Assembly: GCA_030280995.1 (NCBI GenBank) | Contig: JASXTE010000011.1 | Span: forward strand, 1,304,501-1,368,500 | DNA: 64,000 bases | Direction of reading: 5' to 3' | From: Hemileia vastatrix | Taxonomy: Eukaryota; Basidiomycota; Pucciniomycetes; Pucciniales; Zaghouaniaceae | Shown: piece after piece, positions 48,824-61,885 of the stretch | Numbering within the stretch: the first letter of the stretch is position 1 | How the letters are laid out: each line of letters starts with the position of its first letter | The notes under the pieces: model-generated | Database searches by the model: none | Seen by the model: only the letters and a program-made list of their open reading frames with translations | Told to the model about the DNA's origin: nothing | Translations under genes and position numbers: made by a program

Positions 48824-49689
48824 AAAGGTATTCTAAAATCTGGCCCACTACATCAGCTGGTTTTTACTCATGGTAACCAAGGTAAGTTTTTTTTACCAAC
48901 TTCCACCATATTTCAATAGTTCAGTATCTTCTTGCAGGAAGCTTAGCCATCATACTCACAAGCTCAGCTCTTTACATGCATGTAACATAGTTGATAAATA
49001 ATCCTGAATGCCACTTTTTTTTTGCACTTAAAATCTAATCTTCATAATGTAATTAATCACTAGTATATTTCTTTAGTGTAACTACTGCATATACTTTTTT
49101 TCACCAAAATATTACCAAATAATTTGCCCCTCTCCAGCTAGAATTTTAGTTAATTCTGAACATGGCCTTCACTCTTTCTCTCCATTAATTTCTAGCTATC
49201 CCTGTAATTACACTTTAGCCTCTTCTCCCCCTTTTTTTCTTCATGCCCCTTTTCCAGGTGAGATGGTATGAAATAAAAAAAATATACATATTTTTTTTAC
49301 AAAACCCAAAGGAGGGTCACTTAGGAGACTATAACAAGATGAAATTTTGAAATGATTTAAATGAAAATCTGAGAATTCTTTGTATAAAACTAAAGAAAAA
49401 ATGTAAATTTTTACTTGATTAATTGCCAAGATAATATATATGTAGTGCTTCACAACATGTTATCTTAATTCTATCAATTCACTTCCATGAATATATATAT
49501 ATACATATATTCTCTTGATCTAGAGAAAAACAGCCCCAAATCCAGTCTATCTTATCTTATACTTCATTAAAAGACTGCAGCATTTTTTTTAACATTACAA
49601 AGTCCTATATCTTATAAGCTATATTTTATATATTTCTTCAGTTTTATTTAAAATAAGATATTAAAATGATAATAACTGTAATCCTTAAT
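48824..49689. other. AT-rich stretch before a decayed gene
   Basis: No confident gene found. GTAAGTTT at 48881 and TTTGCAG at 49690 could be the donor and acceptor of a long intron belonging to the decayed gene that follows; this is speculative. Confidence 0.3.
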
Positions 49690-51485
49690 TTGCAGGCCAA
49701 GGTTATAATCCACAATTTTCTTCCCTTGAAGCAATTTTAGCTGAACGCAATAGAATCATTCAGAAGTTGTAATGTAGGGTTAATAGTATGGAGATTCAGC
49801 AAGCAGAATTAGCCAGAGCAAATTAAAATCAAATCAGGAATCAACAACTCACAATCAAATAATCCAGCTAGTGGAAAAAAAATAATTTACAACAGTTTCT
49901 TCCTCAGCTACTGCCTCTAGCTCCCCATTTCAGTCAAAAAAATCTAAAAACATGTCAAAATCATCAAATACTCCTGTCAAAAAGAGCATTTCAAGCAAAG
50001 TGAAATCACCAGCCTTGGATTAAAAGAAGCACACATTAAAAATGACTAACAAAGATTGTCCTTCAGGTTTTTTTAGAAAAAAGTTATTTATATAAACTAC
50101 TGTACAGCTCATTAATTTACCTCAGTGTCTTCAAGGATAGGTTTTATTTTCATATTGGACTTTTCTGGGGCTTTTTGGAAGCTTTCCCTGTGCCATCAGC
50201 CCCCAACCTAGCCAAAAGAGTAGAGTTTAGGGAAAGATTTTTGTCTGTCTAACAAATTGAAAATATGATTGAAGACAACAAAGGTGCTGATATTATTGGC
50301 AAGGAAGAAGTTGAAGTTTTGAAAGGCTTGAAAGAAGGTTGCAAGAATATGGGTTCTGATACAGTTCATGTACCTGAGCTCTTTCTACTTTAAATTTATG
50401 AAACTCTTGCTAAACTTGGGCTTTGTCGCTGGACACTTGACTTTAATAAGAAGCATGATTCCCTCTATTATGAAGTGTGTATAATTAGTGTAATAATGAC
50501 TTTCCATTAATCAGTCATTGGAAATTCTTACAAGTTCATGAATACCAACCAAAAATACATAAAAAAACTTGGGATTATGCAACAGGCCTACAACCACTAT
50601 GTACACTATGTGATGGCTACACAATATGAAGGCAAGCATAAATCACAGGGCATATTTGAGGAATCAAAGGAATAGAAAGTAATACAAAAGGCTCTTCAAG
50701 GAGTAAGTAACTTCAATTGAAACTAATGTGAGAAACTACTTTCTAATTACTTGATTCACCAGCTACACAATTCTAGATTTAGATTTGCTGTCATAATAAG
50801 TTTCCTCAACATTACCAGGACATAATTTCATGTCTCCAAGCCAATAGCAATGACAATTACTATGCTATAAAGGATGTCTATGTTGTGAAGCATCTACATT
50901 ACCATTCTGAATCTGCAAACACCTTTTTAGTTTCTTGGATGCTGAAATGAAGATTTCTGATTTTAATGAAGGAAAACTCCAACAACATTGTGTTTGTATG
51001 TGAGTCAAAAATCCAAGAGAAACTGCCTTTACAAAAGAACAAAACAATTTCAACTTGACTTCTATGACCCAAATTGGTACAATAAATTGATACCTGCCCA
51101 AAATATGAACATAGCTGCTTCTGATAAGGTAGTCTTTTTACCTAATCTATTAAAATCTATTCAGGGAAAGCAACATCCAGAAAAAAAACTCAATGATAAA
51201 AAGTTTACCTAAAAATAATAAGATAAGGTGACAGAATTGTATGATTTAGATCATGAGGAGATCAACAAAGATTTTGAGAAGGATTTTGATAGTGAAAATG
51301 AGTTGATTAGTAATGGTGGGGACAGCACTAGCATACACACATTCTCAGAGAGGAGCAAAGACAAGGAAGCTTCATATAGTGAAGAAGATGATTTGGGTAG
51401 GAAAGAAGACAATTCAAGAGTCATTAATAGAGACAAGGGAAAAAATAAAACCAATTTTACCATTAAACCTAGTTTGGATGAATAA
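49690..51485 (+). pseudogene. Decayed multicopy hypothetical gene
   Basis: Coding-like blocks with many stops. In order: an N-terminal coiled-coil-like block; a Ser/Lys-rich linker (49900-50020); a block with EVEVLKGLKEGCKNMG and a degraded CRWTLDFNKKHDSLYYE (50290-50480); YNHYVHYVMATQYEGKHKSQG (50590-50655); FDYDPNW-type LDFYDPNWYNKL at about 51060; FLPNLLKSIQGKQHPEKKL; and an acidic tail at 51228-51485. I recall repeated hypothetical proteins of rust fungi with this motif order, probably tied to a mobile element, but cannot name a function. Confidence 0.5.
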
Positions 51486-53144
51486 GATGAAGATGATTTA
51501 ATGGAAAATGTAGCAAAAATTAAATAAGAGGATATTGCAGATCAGGTAAATTTTCAATTATCTTCTTATGGTGGATTTATGCCCCAGTAGCAATGAATTT
51601 AATGTGCAGTAAAGCAATGAATTTGATATGTATTAGATATATAAATTTATCATTAGAAATATAGAACAATATTGATATAGTGAAATAATTCAGTTTTATA
51701 TTGCAATCATAAATAAATAAAAACTATAAGTTATATTTTTGATGCTTGTGGTCAAATAGCAAAGGTAAATTGAGGTGGAGGAATGAATATATATAATTAA
51801 ACATGTAAAAAAAATAAAGTTGAGAATTGGAGAATGAGATCATAAATTATTGTATTAAAAGTGAGCTCATCTTGATTCAAAAATAAATAATATTTTAAAT
51901 CTACACATGTTATCAATTACAATGATGTACTGTGAAAAAAATTATAAAAGATAATAAAAATTAAAAAAAATTCTGATGAAAGATATAATAAAATATATTA
52001 AAATTGCATATGAATACTGTTAAATCATTAATGATTAATATTATAATAATTAAATTAAAATAAATTTTATATGCTTCATAAAATCATTTAATCTAGAGTG
52101 ATCTTGGCTATATATGTCAAGGAGTGTAAGGTGAGAAGAAATGAGATAAAAAAGTTATGTGAGAGAAAAGGGGCTCAATCAATGAGCTTACTAGTGAGAA
52201 AATAAAACTAATATTATACCTATAGAACATTTCAAAAGTCTGATGGTCTATCTAATTGCTTCAATAAAAAATAGCTCAACTAGCAAGAATATTGAAAATA
52301 ATTAAGAAAGATAAGTGAAAAAGTAAAAACTGAGTAACTTAAAAGTAAGAAAAATTAACAAGCAAACCTGTAAAAAAGCTCAATAGGTTCATCCAAAAAC
52401 GGGGGGAATGGTAATAAAATTTTTAGTAAGGTAATCATCATGCATATGATAATATTTGAAAATTGTCTAAAAAAATGGATCAATTGATGAGCTGGGTATG
52501 AAAAAGGAAAAGAAAGAAGTAAAAATCAAGACTAAACTAAAACTTAGTAAATTGATAAGATGGTGAAAACTTAGTTACATATAATTAGACAATCAGAAAA
52601 ATTATGGGCTTAATACATGATCTGTCACCGGTCAACCTACGCACTGGGTCAAAAGTGATCCCAAAGTAAGTGAGATAAGAAGGAAGATAGAATTTATGAC
52701 TTTGAAGCAAAGAGGACTACTTCAAGGAAGTGATTTAAAGATAGAGCAAAGTAACTAATACTGGTTTGAGATAATATTTTAGGAATAATTAATGTATATG
52801 TTAAGGACACTAACTATTATGGCAAGTCCCACAAAGAGTTGCTACTTAATAATCAAAGGGAGAGATTTACATATTTTAGGATTTATTGAAATTGATTATT
52901 AAGTAACAAAAGGGCAATTATAACAATAGCCTAATAAGAGTTTCACTACTATCACAAATATATTATAATTTAATTCTAAAGAATGTTGAGCCCAATTAAA
53001 CCCATTTATATATCCTATTCCTCCTTGCACTTACCCATTAGTCAACAAGCCACCCTATACCCACAGACCCATCTAATCCACAAGGGTTCCAATTTACCAG
53101 CCATATATACTTATAACACTACAGCACATGTTTATTTTGCCATG
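51486..53144. other. AT-rich intergenic stretch
   Basis: No gene, terminal repeat or RNA gene seen. It includes a short G run at 52400 and many short A/T tracts. Open frames are below 70 codons with no recognisable content. Confidence 0.5.
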
Positions 53145-53271
53145 TGACACAACAATTACGCAACAGTTGTGAAATGGTTACGAAACAATTGTTTTTTGCA
53201 CCTAAGACTGACCTAAGACCTTTAAGTGCCAAAAATAATTGTTACATAACTGTTGCGTAATTGTTGTGCCA
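53145..53271. repeat. Long imperfect hairpin
   Basis: TGACACAACAATTACGCAAC at 53145 pairs with the reverse of GTTGCGTAATTGTTGTGCCA near 53252. The arms extend inward to about 55 bp each, through ACAATTGTTTTTTGCAC and GTGCCAAAAATAATTGT. It could be a small foldback element. No target duplication was identified. Confidence 0.65.
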
Positions 53272-53419
53272 TTGTTGCGCCCCAAGACAAAACAAAAATT
53301 AATTGCAGTGTAACCCTTCTTCCCTGTTCCTACTTCACAGAGATTCTAATTTACCCTCAGATCTACAATTACCCCCTGTTCAAATATTACATCAATCTTA
53401 GTGCTAGATTACACACACT

Positions 53420-53462
53420 CACCACCGGAAATCAGGGGGTGAACTGCTAGCAGTTCCCTCTC
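53420..53462. repeat. Possible terminus of a related CACTA-like family
   Basis: CACCACCGGAAATCAGGGGG is followed by the perfect 16-bp palindrome GAACTGCTAGCAGTTC (53441-53456). This is the same architecture as the MITE ends at 23706 and 44438: a CAC start, a G5 tract, then a palindrome with a TGCTAGCA core. The other end was not found. Confidence 0.4.
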
Positions 53463-53866
53463 TTTGAAACTTTCAGGAAGAGGTTGAAAAAACATTGGGT
53501 AAATGTTGTGAAAGTGTTAGGAAACTGTTTTTAAATTATATGAAAAAAGTTTGAAAAAAAAGTTGGCCCTAAATTGAGCCTCAATTTATCCCTTCTTGAG
53601 CAGAGCTTGGATTCAAGTTAAGCATCAGTTGGACCAAATTTGAGAAATGGTTGAGCCACAACACTTAAAATACAATAATATTTAATTTTATATCTAGATC
53701 CATTGAATTTTAGGAGGTCAGGTTTGATATTAGTAGAAATATCTTAAATGACACATAGTATACTAGGTCTGGAATAATATTTTAATTATCATTTTTATTT
53801 CAACAAATATATTAAAAATCATACTATTTAAGTCCTCTTTAAAAATTTTATTAATAAAAATGTAAC

Positions 53867-55044
53867 TATCAGCCGGACGTCTAGAAGAATGAAGAAAAAA
53901 AGAGGGATAATAGAAAGGAGGAAGGGAAATTATAAGATGGTAAAGTAATATGAAATAAAGTATTTGTAGTTTAGGGGAGTAAGACGACGAGATGTTTGAG
54001 ATTTTGACAAAGTTGTAAGTGTTTACTTAAATTGTAAAATATTATAATTGATAATAAATGTTCAAAGCGCGACAGCTCAATAATAGTATTATAAATCTTA
54101 AGGCAACCTATAATTATTTATGTAGTATTTAAATTAGGTGTAATGAACTAATAAAAATAATAAATAAAAGAAATATATTTAAAATATGTTAAGTGAGTGT
54201 ATAGTAAGTGATGAGCTACCAGAGAGACTTCTAAAGCCCTTTTATAGGCAAGAGGACCATCTAGAGCGCTCCAAATATAATTACAAAAAGTAAAATGAAG
54301 TGAAAGAAATAATTAAAAAATTTAATTAAAAAACAATTAAAATAAATATGTGATTAAGCAAATATTTGTTTCCATCAGATATTTCTAAAAAAGAATAAAA
54401 TTAATATAACAAATAACTACGTGAGTATGGAAAATAAGAACTATGAGAAAGAATTCTAAAGAAGGAATAAAAATAGCTAAAAAAAGTATAATTAAAATAA
54501 AAGGAATTATTTTTACGCTTTTAAATAATCTTCACTCAGTATAAGCAATGGTAAGTTAACTATTTCAAGTAAATTAACTATTAAATTAATTTTACAACTA
54601 ATTAAATTAATACAGGAATTTTTTCAACATGAGCAATTAAATTTAATCATATTAAATTAATTTAGTAATATTAGTGACACAATTAAGGGTCAAGGAAGTG
54701 CCAAATATTGATGGATATTATTATATGATAAGTTGTATTTAGTTTATATAAATGTTATTATTAAAATTTTAATTACAGTGTAAAATAAATTTACACTTAT
54801 AATATAATTTTGAATAATTTATTTATACATACAAATTACGCCATGATATTATAGAATATTATATTTGTTTATGTAATACAATTTATTTAATAATAAAATT
54901 AAGTATAATATTTATTTTATTTATTCACAAAATATTTATAATTTTATTTAAATATTTTTTTGTAATTACATAAAGTTATTCCTCTATATGATTAAAGTAA
55001 TTTATTGTATAAATTACTGGACTCCTGAGATAGCCTGGCTTACA
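53867..55044 (-). repeat. 3' LTR of A2
   Basis: Begins TATCAGCCGGACG after the GTAAC duplication and ends GCCTGGCTTACA. It matches the other LTR with scattered single-base changes. The polypurine tract AGAGTGAGGGAG (minus strand) lies at 55045-55056. Confidence 0.9.
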
Positions 55045-55077
55045 CTCCCTCACTCTAAAAAAACAATAAAAAAAATG

Positions 55078-56520
55078 CTAAGATTTTTTCTTTTTATAAT
55101 TTTTTAACAGAGTAGAGAGATTTGAATTTTCCTTTCCAGGTATCCATGCATCATGTTCAGATGACTTGTTCTTATATCTCAATAAATATTCAATACCTCT
55201 TTCAGAAGTGATAATTCTATCATTGAGAATTTTATCAATTTTTGCAGTTTCTGTGACTTTCTGAGGGTTTTTCTTAGGTCTTCCCCTTCTTTTGGAAAAT
55301 AAGTCACTGTTGTAAGTATAAGGTTTAAGCAAAGAAATGGGAAAAACAGGATGTTTTCTATCATATGGAGAATACAATACAACTTCTACTGCATTATCAC
55401 CAACCATGCTTTTAACAACAAATGGTCCTACAAAAGGATCTTTTAATTTGTTGTTACCTTGTAAATTGAAATGGACAGTAGATATCAACACTTTATCACC
55501 CTTGTTAAATGTGTATTCTTTATGGGATTTATCCCATCTTTTCTTATCATATTCAAATGCTTTATCAATACAGCTTTCAGCATGTTTTCTGCATAGCTGT
55601 TGAATTTGCATAAACGATTTCACACCAGGATGTAGTTCCAACTTAGGTAATTTATTATTGAGAATCTGTGCAGGAGTATTTGGGACATAACCTAACCAAA
55701 GCTCAAAAGGCTTTTTCTCTGTGACAGAATGAAAAGTGCTATTATATGCAAATTCAAGACTGGGCAAAAGAGTGACCCAGTCATGAGTAAATCTGTCATT
55801 GTCTTTATATTCTAAACCAAAGGCACAATACCTTCTAATCATATCTTCCAGAGTTTGAATCATCCTTTCAGCTAGACCATCTGTCTGAGGATGATGAGCT
55901 GTAGATAACTTTAACTCACAGCCACAAATATCCATTAAAGAGGTCCAAAACTCAGAAGTAAATTTTGGATCTCTATCAGAGATAATGGATTTTGGGAATC
56001 CAATAATATTAAACATGGAAGACCACCATAAGAAAGCTAATTCTTTTGTGGATACATCTTTGTGGGTTGGAATAAATTTACACATTTTTGTGAATATATC
56101 TACTATCACCCAACAAGAGTTATAACTGTCTTTACCTGCAACAGGAAGGCCAGTGACAAAATACATGTTAATTATTTGCCAAGGAGCATTAGGTGCTTCA
56201 ATATGTTGTAGTAAACCTGCTCTCTTACCTGTCAACCTTTTAGATTTTTGGCAAGAATCACAAGATTCAACATATAATTTTGTATCTTCAGACATATTAG
56301 CCCACCAAGCAGTGTTTTTGATTCTAATCAATATTTTTTCTAGATCAAAATGACCAGCTAATATGTCATAATGACAAAGTTTGAGGATAGTTTCTTTCAT
56401 AGAAGGGGCAATTACAATTACATTAGTCAGCTTTCTTCTATAATAAGTATAACCATCTTCCATAGAAAACTTTCCTTTCATCAAAGCACTTTGATATTTT
56501 GCAGGAAGAGTTTTAATCAA
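55078..56520 (-). pseudogene. A2 integrase and chromodomain block
   Basis: 480 open codons: the end of the RNase H linker; the integrase zinc domain (CHYDILAGHF, CDSC); the integrase core; an SH3-like C-terminus; a chromodomain near residues 425-470 (IDKILNDRI, AWIPGKEN); and a Lys-rich end. The first catalytic Asp is replaced by Tyr (INMYFVTG at 56163-56161; MDFVTG in B1 and B2). A TAA at 56524 separates it from the upstream block. It cannot be a working integrase. Confidence 0.9.
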
Positions 56521-56523
56521 TGC

Positions 56524-58490
56524 TTAAATTGAAGCATTCTTAGGATCATTTAAGATAGTAACTAATTTATTTAAATCAGAATCCTTATCATATGAATCCA
56601 GTATTAATTGTAATAACTCTTCTTCCATATCAACTATAAATATACCATGGATATGAACAGTATCATCTTCTGGCACATAAGCAGGATTTGAGTCATTATT
56701 TGGAAGAGGCAGTCTGGAAAACATGTCAACATTGGAGTGAACATTTCCAGCTCTATGGATAATTGTCATCTGTCCTCTGTACTCTTGAACAGCAAGTTGC
56801 CACCTGAACATATGTCTATTAGGTGTTTTCAGGTCTAAGAGGGACTTTACAGCACTACAGTCAGTTACCAATTCAAACTTTTGGTCATCTAGATAGTAAT
56901 GAAGTTTCTCAAGAGCCCAAACAACTGATAAGCACTCTAATTGAGTGGCACCATATTTCAATTCACTTTTTCTCAAGGTTCTTGAAATATAACAAATTAC
57001 AACTTCTGAGTTTTTATCCTTAATAATTTGTTTCTGGTGTAAGGCAGCACCCAGACCAACAAAACTAGCATATGTATACAGGAAAAATGGTTTGTTAAAG
57101 TCTGGAAGAGCTAAGATAGGGGTTTTCATTAAGCAACTTTTTAAAGTATCAAAAGCTTTTTGACAGTCACTATTCCAGATGAATGCAACATCTTTCCTAG
57201 TGAGTTTGGTAAGAGGTAAGGCTATAGCCTGATAATTTTTAATATATTACATGTAATAGCCACACATACCCAAAAAACTTTGGATTTCTCTTACAGAAGT
57301 TGGTGCTTTCACATTTTGAATTTCAGCAACTTTGTTTTGGTCTACACAAATTTGTAGGCCTGACACAACATGGCTAAGGACTATCAAAGATTGAAAACCA
57401 AATTTACATCTTTTCAAGGACAAGGTCATATTGATTTCATCCATTTTTTGAAAAACTCTATTCAAGTGAACCATATGTTCATCAAAAGTTTTAGAAAAAA
57501 CTATGATATCATCAATATACACCATGAGCCATCCTTCAATGATTTCCTGACGGAAAGTGTTATCCATGACTTTTTGGAGAACTGAAGGGGCATTTTTGGG
57601 GCCAAATGGCATTCTAATATACTTATATATTCCCATATGAGTAGCAATAAGCAAAAATTCTGAGAATTTTTCTCAACTGGAACTTGATGATACCCTTTTT
57701 TACCATCCAGACAACTAATAAATTTAGCACCTTGCAAGGTAGCATGAATTGAAGTAATTTTGGGTAACAGATAAATATCATCAACAGTATAAGTGTTTAA
57801 TGCCCTGTAATCTCCACATAATCTAGCTTTATCTTTTTCATAAGAAATCAAGACTGGGGAGATGACACAATATTGGGGGGTGACATCCACTTTTTCAATG
57901 ATGTTCATTTTTAATAATGTGGCAATATTATCTTCAATATCCTTTCTTTTTGTTGGAGAAGCAGGATATGGTTTTTTCCTAAGAGTAGGAGGAATATCAT
58001 TCAAGTTACAGGATAAGGTAATTTTCATTTCTTCCTGAACACTTCCTAAGACATGAGAACCATGAGCAAAAGCCATAGGGAAAGAAGTAATTGAGGCAAT
58101 AATAGAATCCTTTTCTTCACTAGTTAAATGATCACCAAAAGAAGCAGTATTTATTTCATTTAATGAATCATACATCTCAATTGTTGGTCTGCCTTTACAC
58201 TGGATTAGTGAGTTACAAGACTTTAACAGATGCCCAGAAGGTTTTCTAGGGGAGGAAATTTTGAATTTTCTTTTGCCATTCAATCCCAAGGTGAAGAAAT
58301 TATTTTCTGGGTCCAATTTCACACCAAACAAGATCAAAATATCATTTCCCATAATAAAACAATTGCTCAAATTATCATTTTTCATAACCACAAACTTACA
58401 AATAGCTCTGACAAAACCACCATTATATTTGAAGAAAACAGAGGTTTTGTATTTGCCAATAGGAATTAAGGTAGAACCATACCCTCTCCA
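56524..58490 (-). pseudogene. A2 protease end, RT and RNase H blocks
   Basis: Three overlapping blocks: 58391-57501 (protease C-terminus and RT fingers), 57654-57247 (RT palm with FGPKNAPS and YIDD) and 57129-56524 (RNase H). A 1-nt deletion near 57658 shifts the frame within RT. Stops occur near 57247 and at 56524. The first RNase H Asp is Tyr (LYTYASF at 57072-57070; YTDAS in B). Confidence 0.9.
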
Positions 58491-58493
58491 TTT

Positions 58494-61208
58494 TTAAGAA
58501 GTTATAGGTAATAATTTATTCAGATAATCCTTGTCTACTGAAGCTAAAGCTTTTTCAGACACTACACTTCCTCCAGAAACAGAATCAAGAACTACATCAA
58601 CATTTTTACCATTAATGATAACACGTGCCTTCAAAGGGGATATGGCTATAGGATTGATAGTAATATATTTAATTATCTCAGAATTTTCTACTGAAGATAA
58701 ATCCAATAAACATTCTTCAGATATATTATCTAAATAATGGACATCTTGTTCCAACATGAAAATATCTTTAATGGATTCATTTTCATAGGAGATATTACTT
58801 TCACAGTCACCAGAAGAATCATTGACATTCATTTCAACTTCATCAGTGTCCTCATTGTGTTCAACAAGATTAATTTTCTTTTCACAAACACGACCCTTTT
58901 GCCATGGTTTGTTACACTTATAACAAGTATTTGTTGCATACTTTTTAGGTGCAACTGGTGCAGAGGGTCTACCAGATTTTTCTGGGGGCTTGGTAGAGGG
59001 TTTATTCTGATCATTATAATGTTTACTAAGGTAATTCTTAGGTTCATATCTATGGTTGAGTAGAACCTCATTACAAATGTTAATGAAAGAATAATGTTCT
59101 CGTACATGCTCAGTCCTAGCTACAATTAAATCTCTAAGAGAATTTGGCAATTTATACAAAATTTTATCTCTCCAAATATCATATTCCATCTTTGGATCAA
59201 TTGCTCTCAGGATCTTTGTTACTTTCATCAGAAAAATAATTGGTTTTTCAACAGAGGAGGATATATATCTAGTATTCTCATACAGTCTTTGCTGAGCCAA
59301 CCTAAATTTTAAACCACCAAATTGATTCTCAATCAAGGATTTCCACTCATTCCAAGTATAATGGTTATTATCCAATAGAAAAGATTCATACCACAACAAG
59401 GCTACATTGGAAAATAAAGAAATTAGCTTAGAAACAATTTCCTCATCAGGTAGTTTATAAGATCTCTTTAAATTATCAATCCTTTGTATAAAGTGTTGCC
59501 AATCAGATGAAGAATCACCATCAAAGGTAGGATATTTATCCAACTTAGGCCAATTTTTCTGGCTACTGGAATGTTCCATCCTATGGTTTGAATTATTCAA
59601 GGTTATCAGTTCCTGAAGTCTTGAAAGGTGTTCAGATATTTCATTATTCACAGAGGCAGCTGGCTCATGGTGAGTATTAAATTTCTTTCTATTTGATGCA
59701 ATAGATTTTTCAGAATGAATTTCAGCTGGTAAAATTGTTACATTACAAGGGAGAGAAGAACTACTCTGTTCAGGCTGTTTATTATTAAGATTAACAGCAG
59801 TTTTAGAACTATTTTTTAATTCATGATAATGAGTAGCCTGGACGGTTTGTAATGCAGAAAATAGTTTCTCAAGGTCAGATAATTTATTTCTCAAATCAGG
59901 AATGTAAGATAGTTGATCATTAATCCTGGAAATAGATAAAACATTTCTGTCCTCATCTACAGAGCATTTATTACTCAAATTATGAGAATCAATTTTCAAT
60001 TTTCTTAATTCACTATGCAAAAGCATATTGTCATTCTTTAAAGTTGTATTTTCATCTTTTAGATTATCAACAGTTTTGCATAGGTGACTATATTTATCTG
60101 AAAGTGATTTGTGGTCAGCTTTAATAGACTTTTGTTGAGCCAGGACATTATTTAGTGTGTCTTTCAATTTGAATTAAGCAGTGTCTTGAACAGAAGAACT
60201 CACTTTACAATGTAAATGCAAATTATTTAATCTATCACTCTCATGTATTAACAAATCTCTTAAATGTTTATCATTCACAACATTAAAATCAAGGGTATCT
60301 TTCAATATTTCTTCAGAAGTTTTCTCAAGTAAAGTGTAAACTTCAGGGGAAACAGAATCATTCTTGATTGCAAGTAAAGGGTTAATTAAGGAAGTAGAAG
60401 TCAAATGTAAAGGTTCATCAAATGATAATTTGCTAATTACATCAATGGGGCTACTTATTAAAGGAAGTTGTCTCTTCAAAGGTTTAACTGTTCTTTCAGG
60501 GTCCACATTATTACCTGAAGAAGGTTTGTTATTATATATACCAACGTGCTTATCAAACAAATTACTTACCATGGCAAGGGAGGAAACTTCCCCTGTACCT
60601 TCTTTCTTCTGCCCCCCTGATAAGGATGGTGCTGAAGAGATGGATTGTAATTTGGTGTCCTGGATGGGCCAGGGTGTTGAGCTGGCTGTTGTACATTCTG
60701 TTGGTAGTGGGTCATTAAGTAATCCCATTTCCATTGTTCCACTTGTAGAATGCCTTGATTTTGGTTGAGGGAGCTGGATGCCTGACTGGCCTGAGGTTGA
60801 GGCGGAGGTTGGGAAGCTGGGAAATGAGGAGGTTGACCCTGTTTGGGATTTAAAAGCTCCTGCATCTGCTGCCAGAGTGTTTCTACCTTTGCCTTGTACT
60901 TCATGCTTTCTGTTCTCAGTTCCTTTATATGGCTTGACAGATTGTTTACCTGCTGTGCTAGAGGAATCTTTTTTATTTTTATACCTCTGAGTGGATTCTC
61001 CTGATGTACCTGAGGTTTTACTTCCTTCAGAGTTGTTAGGTGAGAGGGGTTTGTCACTTCTCCTGACATTTCTACATCCTGAAGGTTTTTTTTCAGCTGA
61101 ATTATTTTTGTAAGATACTTTGGGAGAACCTACAGATTCAGTGTCAACATCCACTTCAGTCTCATCCACATGTAAGTTATCCATGCTTTTAGCCAAACTA
61201 CTTGACAT
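58494..61208 (-). pseudogene. A2 Gag and protease frame
   Basis: Starts at the ATG at 61208. It is open for 344 codons to a TAA just before 60174 (A1 has TAT), then open again from 60167 to 58494. The second part holds a coiled coil, the capsid-like Gag domain (FDGDSSSDWQHFIQRIDNL), a zinc-knuckle-like CYKCNKPWQKGRVC without the usual His, and the protease active site altered to DSV (DTG in B). The N-terminal 170 codons overlap the alternate-frame protein. Confidence 0.85.
60566..61208 (-). CDS. Predicted spliced alternate-frame protein of element A2
   Basis: Exon 1 is 61208-61134 (25 codons shared with Gag). The predicted 55-nt intron at 61133-61079 has donor GTAGGT and acceptor CCTTCAG; its branch site is weaker than in B. 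Exon 2 is 61078-60566, open for 170 codons and ending PLPW-stop. It keeps LAQQVNNLSSHIKEL (coiled coil), a Gln/Pro/Ser linker, WKWDYLM and HPYQGG. Exon 2 starts with the same DVEM as in A1. Homology to the B-family protein is seen in WKWD, HPYxG and the final PW. Confidence 0.5.
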
Positions 61209-61870
61209 TTAAAACTTTGAAAAGGAGAATCAAAATTAATTCAGATTTAAATTGTTAATTCAAAATAAAATATAATCAATTGGATTTAAAAAAATTTTTT
61301 TTATTTAAAAATTAATTAATTATAAAATAAAATGTAATACAAATAAATGAAATTACAATTATTAAGAATTAATAACAATTAAAATGGGACTAACCAATAA
61401 GGTTTAAGAAGTCAACCAAAATAATTAATACCAAAATTAATACAATGGTAAAATTGGGACTAAGTACTGAGTACTATTTTGGTCAACCAATATTCAAAAA
61501 ATAATAATAAAGTTAATTTAATAATTTATTAAATATTTATTGTCTTCTAGCACTAAGAGTTTTACTCTATTATGGTCAACTAGGAACTAGGAAAAAAAAT
61601 TAATATAATGAAAACTTACACTCAGTGAGTCAGCAATTAAGCCACAAACACTGTTATTGCAGTAAAAATATAGTACTATGAGTGAGAGGTGCAAAGGTGA
61701 ACTTTCTATAGTGATTGTAAAATCACTACAGAATAATATATAATTTAATGTAATATAAACCTAAACTATCGAACCCAAGTTTGAAACACGGTCGCGGCAA
61801 AAAGTTTACTTTTTGGCTTGGGTGGTCCGTGCGCTTTGTCGTTCGTCACAAGGTGTTGTCGTCGTTGTTC

Positions 61871-61883
61871 GGAAAGGCCCCCA
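61871..61883 (-). other. Primer-binding site of A2
   Basis: The minus strand reads TGGGGGCCTTTCC two bases after the 5' LTR end CTGATA, matching the B family except for one base. Confidence 0.65.
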
Positions 61884-61885
61884 AT

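Noticed and set aside
58531..59063. Hydrophobic plus-strand frames that could look like membrane proteins
   Set aside because: Antisense of A-family gag and protease sequence, which is Lys/Asn-rich in the sense frame and so reads as Phe/Ile-rich.
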